DNA of 64,000 nt from Metaphire vulgaris (lineage: Eukaryota; Annelida; Clitellata; Crassiclitellata; Megascolecidae): contig CM030861.1 of the NCBI GenBank assembly GCA_018105865.1, positions 4,638,484-4,702,483 on the forward strand, written 5' to 3'. Position 1 is the first letter of the stretch. Every line of letters begins with the position of its first letter. The position numbers and the translations under genes are program-made. Under the pieces are notes generated by a model that ran no database searches, was not told where the DNA came from, and saw only the letters and a program-made list of their open reading frames with translations. Shown piece after piece: positions 57,890 through 64,000 of the stretch.

Positions 57890-58530
57890 GTTTTGTCTTG
57901 TCTCGTCTTGTCTTGAGCCATCCTCGCTAAGACCACATCGTGAATGAGCTGGCTCCACTGTTTTCTGTTCAGGGGCGTAGCCAGAAATTTGATTTAGGAG
58001 GGTATAAATATTTTGGGTGGGTATAAATCTGAACTATAACCCACAAACCATAGGCCCTATAAACCGCATATAACCACATGTAAATCACATAAAAAACTTA
58101 AAGGTAGACTTTTTTTTTTTGGGGGTATATATATTATATACCGATATATCCCCCGTCGCTACGCCCCTGTTTCTGTTGTCTGTAATTCGGGTCGCCATTT
58201 CCATTGTTTTCCAGTCCATTGCATGATTTTATCAGTGCATCTAGACCTGGGTTTGCTTTTTTTCTTTTCCCTTCAGGTTTGCCTTGTATCATTTCCTTTT
58301 CCAAACAGGTTCCTGTTTACTCATGATATGGCCAAAGCACGACAGTTCTCTTCTTTTGATAGACTCCAAAAATTCTCTTGTTAGTTCTTTTCCCTCACCA
58401 TGATATATGCAGAATCTGTCTTAGTCTTTCATCTCGAACGCCTTGATCTTTGCTTCGTTTCTTTTTTCAAAGTCCATGTCTCACATCCGTATGTTGCCAC
58501 CGGCCAAACTAGAGTTTTCCATAGTTTGAT
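57890..58530 (-). mobile_element. LINE C-terminal fragment, broken by two MITEs
   Basis: Minus-strand reading suggests an endonuclease-reverse transcriptase tail (for example a CCATATGTTG-region coding for KLW.TLVWPVATYGCETW-like sequence near 58440-58520, in which the YG-ETW-like motif is only partly legible). A hAT MITE (57970-58169) sits within it and another (58533-58725) at its edge. The assignment is weak. Confidence 0.4.
57970..58169. mobile_element. hAT-type MITE, CAGGGGCGTAGC family
   Basis: Ends CAGGGGCGTAGCC and CGCTACGCCCCTG; perfect 8-bp duplication TTTCTGTT at 57962-57969 and 58170-58177. 200 bp, non-coding. A copy in the opposite orientation is at 59247-59434. Confidence 0.9.
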
Positions 58531-58532
58531 CT

Positions 58533-58725
58533 CATGGGCGTCCGCAGAAATTTTTCCAAGGGGGTGCAAAACAAGGTCTTGTGAAGAAAGAAATTAAAAC
58601 AATTTCCAGGGGGTGTAAAACAAGGTTTTGTGATGAAAAAAACAAGTAACTTTACTTTTTTCATAACTGCACAATTTTTCCAGGGGTGCAACTGCACCCT
58701 CTTGAACCCCCTCCGTACTCTCATG
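58533..58725. mobile_element. hAT-type MITE, CATGGGCGTCCGC family
   Basis: It is bounded by the perfect 8-bp duplication TTTGATCT (58525-58532 and 58726-58733). It begins CATGGGCGTCCGCAG and ends CCGTACTCTCATG. Two GGGGGTGCAAAAC-type segments and an ACTGCACCC segment are internal. A related piece, CAGGGGTGCAGCTGCACCCC, occurs at about 61741-61760. Confidence 0.8.
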
Positions 58726-58792
58726 TTTGATCTATATGGCTAGGCCTATCGATATGTCGTGGCTTTAACTTGTTAATAGGGCCTACGGCGCT

Positions 58793-59015
58793 CAATGTTC
58801 CCTCTAAGCTGCGCGGCTGCGGCGGCCGCGCACATGACAAGAAAACGCCGCGCAGCAGTTTCCAACCGCCGCGCAGTGATTTTGAGTTTAAAATAACACC
58901 GATTTCATTGTCTTGGGTGACATATGTGAAAAAATTCAGGTGCTCAGGAATGACAAGGTGCCGCTCAGGCACTTTACTTTTCCGCGCACACTCAAAAAAA
59001 TTAGTGGGAACATTG
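58793..59015. mobile_element. hAT-type MITE with CAATGTTCCC ends (Tip100/Zaphod-like)
   Basis: Ends CAATGTTCCCTCTAAGC and, complemented, CAATGTTCCCACTAATT. GCGCGGC-rich and GAGTGTGCGC-type subterminal sequence resembles Tip100/Zaphod-type hAT termini known from vertebrates (recalled). The 8-bp flanks ACGGCGCT and ACGCCATT agree at only five positions. Confidence 0.65.
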
Positions 59016-59246
59016 ACGCCATTGTTTGTTTGTAATAGAAAACGAAACTAGATTAACGACTACCGAGGTTTATAAATTATAGAAAAACGATAACATTTAT
59101 GACTGACAGTCAGTTACGTTGACAGCACGAAGTGGCTTTTTAATAGGACTCAAGGTAAAATCTAGCATTAAGAAATAGTTTTACTTTCTCTTATCTGAGA
59201 ATCTAAACTTTATCTGAATCTATCCACTTGCAACTGACCATATAGC

Positions 59247-59434
59247 CAGGGGCGTAGCGACGGGGGGGAGGGGGTATATCGGTATATAGTACCCTCAAAA
59301 AGTCTACCTTAAAGTTTTTATGCGATTTACATGTGGTTATATGTGGTTTATATGGTTTATGTGGTTTATAGTTAGATTTATACCCACCAAAACTATTTAT
59401 ACCCTCCCAAATCAAATTCCTGGCTACACCCCTG
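59247..59434. mobile_element. hAT-type MITE, CAGGGGCGTAGC family, second copy
   Basis: Ends CAGGGGCGTAGCGACGG and GGCTACACCCCTG; perfect 8-bp duplication CATATAGC at 59239-59246 and 59435-59442. The interior matches 57970-58169 in reverse orientation (TACCCTC, AAGTCTACCTTAA, TTATACCC). Confidence 0.9.
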
Positions 59435-59494
59435 CATATAGCTCTCTTTTTCTCATGTATTATATAGCGCATCGTGGACTAATAAGCCGTGGCG

Positions 59495-59552
59495 ACAACA
59501 GGCATGGTTTAGAACTGGTGCTACAGAAGTGCATACTCATTATTAAGGGGGA
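59495..59552 (+). mobile_element. LINE tail fragment
   Basis: The segment around AACTGGTGCTACAGAAGTGC followed by ATACTCATTATTA matches the extreme 3' end of the LINE at 53850-53875 (AATGGTGCTATAGAAGTGCA). Only the last ~50 bp are present. Confidence 0.5.
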
Positions 59553-59712
59553 TTACCCTTTCCAACCGCCTGCCTAGCCCAAAAAGGTAGACACATTGTT
59601 ACTTGGCAGGGTCGTTATAAAAATTAGGTGACACGGCCAGTAGAAACATAGCCACCGATTTCAAAATGCCTGTTGCCGCCATTGCTAACGAGCAGGGCCG
59701 CCGAGAGAATTT

Positions 59713-60104
59713 GCGGGCCCCTGTGCAAAAAAGTCACGGGCACCTGATCTCACAAGTCTGTGAAAAAGCTGATGACCTTTTTTGTTTGTCGGTCTTTTTC
59801 AAACCAGAATTTCCGGATCCCCGCCGTTACACGCAACAAACAAGTGTGAAAAAGTGATGACCTTTTTTTGCTTCTCTCTCCTTTTAAAAATGAGATTACT
59901 TAACATGATCGGCCCGGGCCCCCTGACATTCCCCGGGCCCCTGTGCTCGTGATCACGAGAAGACGACCTTTTTCCTCGTCAGTCTTTTTCAGAGTTCAGG
60001 CTATTGTTAATACAGTTAATACATCATCATCAGGCCAGGCTTCTGCAGGCCGCCGGGTCCCTGTACAATTGCCCCCCCCCCCCACCCCACTCTAGGCGGC
60101 CCTG
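59713..60104. mobile_element. hAT-type MITE, CAGGGCCGCCGAG family
   Basis: Ends CAGGGCCGCCGAGAG and CTCTAGGCGGCCCTG; perfect 8-bp duplication CTAACGAG at 59705-59712 and 60105-60112. The interior holds GGGCCCC blocks and three GATGACCTTTTTT-type motifs. Confidence 0.9.
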
Positions 60105-60680
60105 CTAACGAGGCAGCGACAGTCATCTCTCCGCTGCTGCCCCCCTCAGGTCAGTTGATAAGACTTATCGTAGTCACATTTCGTCCCGTTGACGTTATAG
60201 CAACTCGGAAAATAAGTGTAACTTGGCGACGACGAATGCGGCGCAGAACGACGCAAGACGAACGGTTATCCAGTGAGTAAGAACGGTCGAGCGAAGCGAC
60301 TGCTGGCCGCCGCTTATTGCATTTGCCAATCGAGACCCCACGATACGATGATTAGATGGCGCTAGGAGAGAAAAAAACGAAACTAAAACAGAATTAATTT
60401 CTTAAACGACCAGCTGCTTATTAGTTGCTTATCTGGCGAGAGTGAATTTCTGGAATTTAAAATCTTAATTCAAAGCAAATGAAAGGCGAAAAAGCAAAGC
60501 AAATGAAAGGCGTTTTGCATTCGTTCGGAGAAAAACCGTCGCAATGCAAACAACGGGCTACATTATAAAAATTCCACATGTACCAATCGATATAAAGTTA
60601 AACCCAGCCTTGACAATGCATTTGCTCTAAACTCAATGCAGACCGTATTTTGACACAAATGAGGTTCCTGTTCACGAAAT

Positions 60681-61482
60681 CAGTGCTTCCCACAATTGGG
60701 TGGCAGGACTCAGTCTAATGGGTCGTGGGTTAGCGCTAAATTTGATTCAAAAGTGTCATTTTCTAACCAATACAACAATGTCACAAGCCTTGAAAGTTGC
60801 AAGTAGACTTAGGTTTGAAGACATTTACATGCATGCAATCCTCCACAGACAGCTTTAAAATATTAATTTAAAATGATTAGTGTTATATGAAACTTTTATG
60901 CTATTTTAGTCGACAATGAGTTTGCAGGGTCACGGCATGTTACAAAGTCGCTGACGTGAGTCGCACAGTTCCCAAAAGTTTGTGAAACCCTGATCTATAG
61001 ACTATAGTACTTTCAAACATTAATCTTATTTCGTAATGACGCAAGGAAAGCGTATTCCGACCATTTTGCTCTGAATCTCCAATAACAATGGGGAATCTCT
61101 ACAAAAAAAGAAATAATGGTTTCGCTTGATAATCGCATAACCTGGCGGTTAAGCGATTTTTCCATATTCATAGGATTTTTAAGACGCGGAATAAAGGTTT
61201 GTTCCTGGCAACATTTTAAAAGAGACAGTTTTCATGAAATTTCAATATCTATTTTCTTATTTCGTCTTACGCTATTTGGCAAAAATATGAATAATTCTGC
61301 CTAATATATCTGCCACATTTTTCATTTGAATTGAATCAGAGCTTTTGTTTTGCCATTTATTCATTTCAACCAACGTTCGCCAGATGGCGTAATGCATTTT
61401 TTGATATCACATGCTATGACTATTTTGATTAGGGTCGTACCGTCGTGGCACGTTACAAAACCGCTGAAGCGGGTCGTAAAGG
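60681..61482 (+). mobile_element. Longer hAT-type element, 3'-truncated copy
   Basis: It starts CAGTGCTTCCCACAATTGGG. It then runs in parallel with 62258-63042: TTCAAAAGTGTCATTTTCTA, CCTTGAAAGTTGCAAGTAG, GCGTATTCCGACCATTTTG, CAACGTTCGCCAGATGG and ACAAAACCGCTGAAGCGGGT. The last ~30 bp of the family are missing, so the right end is approximate. It has no open reading frame of note. Confidence 0.65.
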
Positions 61483-62257
61483 CACGTCGGAACGAATTTT
61501 CAGCAGAGGTGCAGATTTTCTCAAGATAAAAAAGATGTGACAAAGAAAAAAGTTCGCCTCCTAAAAACCCTGACGAGCGAAAAAAGGTCGTCACTAACTT
61601 TACTAACTTTACTTTATCCTGCTAAAGAGCATGACAAGCAGAAAAAAGTCGTCATCTCTATTCTATTTAAAAATCATCACAAGCAAAATTTTTAAAAACC
61701 CCATTATCTTCCAAAGGGGCGCTGCGCCCCTGACTTTTTCCAGGGGTGCAGCTGCACCCCCTGCACCCTTACTTCCTAAGCAGGGCCATCGTTTGACTTT
61801 TGGATGCCCTAGGCAGATTTGAAATTTCGCCCATTCACAGATATCGATTACGATAACACATGAGTCACGACACCATGATGGAGATGAAGGAAAATTGAAA
61901 ACATGCAGACATCATCTATGACTCTATCTGTGCTCAGTGCTCTTATTTGATTTGAACATAGAAATTTTGGGCATTTTCATCAATAGCTCCTTCTCGGACA
62001 TCTCATTTTTCTGCTGTTCAGCAACAAACAGTATGATCTTGAAAGAGTTGACTGATTTTATAATTTTAACTAAGAAAAATAATAACTTGAATTGAAGTTT
62101 AAATTTTGCAAACCATGAACACGGGTTCGTGTGACCGACTGCAGAGATCTTTGCGGGAATTGCGAGAAGGAAAATTGCGGCTTTGATTCTGTCCATAGTC
62201 CACAGTCTACTGACATTTTGTCTGTGGGGCTGACACTCACAGCCGCTGGCCATAGCC

Positions 62258-63042
62258 CAGTGTTTCTCAAACTGTGGGTCGTGACCAAAAAGTGGGTCGC
62301 AGGGATTAGTAGGCTATAGTGGGTCGCGGGGTAGCGCGAAATTAGATTCAAAAGTGTCATTTTCTAACGAATACCACAATGTCACAGGCCTTGAAAGTTG
62401 CAAGTAGGCCTAGGTTTTAAGAAATTTAATATGCCTGCAACACTCCATATATGGCTTATATTAAAATGATTAGTGCTTTATCTAATTAGACTAATTTAGT
62501 TGACAATATGTTTGCAGGGTCGCGGCATGTTACATAGCCGCTAAAGGGAGTCGCAAAGTTTAAAAAAAGGAAAATCCTGGCCTATAGTGTTTTTAAAAAT
62601 TAATCTTATTTCGCAAAGAAAGCGTATTACGACCATTTTGCTCTGAAACTTCGATAACAATAGAAATCCGTCTTAAGATCTTCTACGTAGCGTTTAAGCG
62701 ATTTTGCCATTCTCATAGGATTTTTAGAATGCCTAATAAAGGTATGTTCGCGACAAAATTTTTAAAGAAAGCAATTTTGAAGAAATTTCAATATTGATCT
62801 CATTTTTTCCTAATTGAAAAAAATATGAGCAATTCTGTCTAATATATTTGCCATATTTTCGTTCGAATTGAATCAGAGCTTTTGTTTTGCCATTTATTCA
62901 AAACTCAGAGGATTCTTTTCAACTAACGTTCGCCAGATGGCCAAATTATTTTTTTATATTGCATGCTATGATAAGGGTCGCGACACGTTTAATACAAAAC
63001 CACTGAAGTGGGCCGCAGTTCCAAAATATATGAGAAACCCTG
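62258..63042 (+). mobile_element. Longer hAT-type element (785 bp)
   Basis: Ends CAGTGTTTCTCAAACTGTGG and TATATGAGAAACCCTG. The flanks CCATAGCC and CTATAGCC differ at one position, as for an 8-bp duplication. It has TGGGTCGC-type subterminal motifs and no long coding region. It is the better-preserved sister of 60681-61482. Confidence 0.8.
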
Positions 63043-63362
63043 CTATAGCCTGTTAGCTATAGTTATAATAGTGCTGCTAATCTGGGCAGCAGACAGCAGT
63101 GTAGTGCTATCGCACTCATTTACCAATGACCATTGACCCTTTTGCTAAATTGCGTCTTTACCTATAGCCTCTAGGCATTTTGGTTGTCATTTCATTTGGT
63201 ACCATACGGACGGTACTGTAGTCTGTATACACTGTAGTCTGTTGCGGTACTGTATCAGTTGCCAAACGCTAAAAGCCTAATACTTTATGCATAGCGTAAG
63301 ACGATATATCACATAACAAATAGCAAGTCTGTTTAAAATGAAGGTATGTCTTACTAAGTTAC

Positions 63363-63546
63363 CAGTGGCGGCTCCACCGGGGCGGGGGGGGGGCGTGCCG
63401 CCTATTGAGTGCCTGCCCCCAGTGGTGCCCCCTGTTTGGGACCCTATACTTAATGCTACATACATTAAACAACAAATGGTTGGCCCCCATGATTAGAAGT
63501 CGCCACCCCAACGGCCCCTCACTTGCCAAATCCTGAACCCGCCACT
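63363..63546. mobile_element. hAT-type MITE, CAGTGGCGGCTCC family, second copy
   Basis: Ends CAGTGGCGGCTCCACC and GAACCCGCCACTG. The interior follows 35748-35936 (GGGACCCTATACT, CATACATTAAACAACAAATG, CCAAATCCTG). The flanking 8-mers do not match, so the duplication has decayed. Confidence 0.75.
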
Positions 63547-64000
63547 GTGTCTTAAATACTAATTTTAGCCTATGTGTTATGACCATTGAAATTACAACGG
63601 TGCTCATGTCAGTGACGTCATGCAGCCCGCTATTATTTATGCCAAGAATAGCAGAGCAAAGAAAAGAATATTAAGTTATATTCATTCATTCATTATTCTA
63701 TAAAAACGTGCCTCAAAAATTTTTGTCCCGTTTTATTTCGCCCCTAAAAATGTTTCGCCCCTAGGCAGTGCCTAAACTGCCTAAGCCTTAAGGTGGCCAT
63801 GTTCCTAATAGCGTGGGGACAAAGTGACAAAATGTTTGGGAAACCCTGTTCTAATTGATTCCTTCTCTTGTTCTTCAACATATTCATTAAGCTAAATTGC
63901 GGTTCACAGTTTGCGCTGAAAGTCAGACATGTTCCTCATTGAGTCTGCATTCTCATCGATCTCTGCATGGATGTCATCTAATATCCTCGCTCTCAACCCA

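Larger units (their letters stand above)
60113..64000. other. Repeat-rich region without recognised host gene
   Basis: Outside the listed hAT elements I see no exon. 60120-60680 is unique-looking, with GC-rich 60180-60320. 61540-61790 holds GACGAGCGAAAAAAGGTCGT-type motifs and a CAGGGGTGCAGCTGCACCCC segment. 61785-61840 and 63700-63800 share inverted CCTAGGCAG/TTTCGCCC motifs and could be ends of a larger element. 63810-64000 shows nothing recognisable. Confidence 0.4.

Overview
This window is nuclear DNA of an animal. It is AT-rich, has long introns with GT-AG (and one GC-AG) splice sites, microsatellites and many interspersed repeats. I cannot name the species. The repeats (hAT, Tigger, THAP and ISXO2 DNA transposons, RTE-like and L2/CR1-like LINEs, tRNA-derived SINEs) and a tropomyosin gene whose exon lengths match the vertebrate gene suggest an invertebrate outside the insects and nematodes, possibly a marine deuterostome or lophotrochozoan. 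That placement is inference.

Four multi-exon protein genes can be rebuilt by joining reading frames across splice sites. (1) 1234-9418, +: a calcium-responsive transcription factor (CARF/ALS2CR8 family), 12 exons, about 774 aa. (2) 15139-22126, +: a CCR4/nocturnin/Angel-type endonuclease-exonuclease-phosphatase protein with a long, basic, disordered N-terminus, 8 exons, about 714 aa. (3) 34737-27118, -: a very large ankyrin-repeat protein with a long disordered acidic tail, roughly 1,980 aa; its frame is broken at three places in the sequence as given. (4) 38748-48609, +: a short-type tropomyosin, 8 exons, 256 aa. Genes 3 and 4 are divergent, about 4 kb apart. The four genes do not form a pathway and look like ordinary chromosomal neighbours.

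Most of the rest is transposon debris. 9.4-15.1 kb holds a SINE, a broken ISXO2-type transposase, an inverted-repeat element with a telomere-like core and two hAT-type MITEs. 17.4-19.5 kb is an RTE-like LINE filling an intron of gene 2 and itself split by a probable solo LTR. 24.7-26.3 kb holds related LINE pieces. 35-38.3 kb holds L2/CR1-type LINE ends and hAT MITEs. The tropomyosin introns carry a hAT element with a second MITE inside it, a Tigger remnant with a LINE inside it, and an RTE fragment. 51-64 kb has no host gene that I can see. It contains a LINE split by a THAP-domain DNA transposon, a roughly 2.2-kb element with a decayed orphan transposase-like protein, and a dense cluster of hAT-type MITEs, many with 8-bp target duplications.

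The strongest evidence comes from target-site duplications and from sister copies inside the window that act as uninterrupted empty sites. No tRNA or rRNA gene and no CRISPR array was found. Nothing resembling a prokaryotic operon is present.
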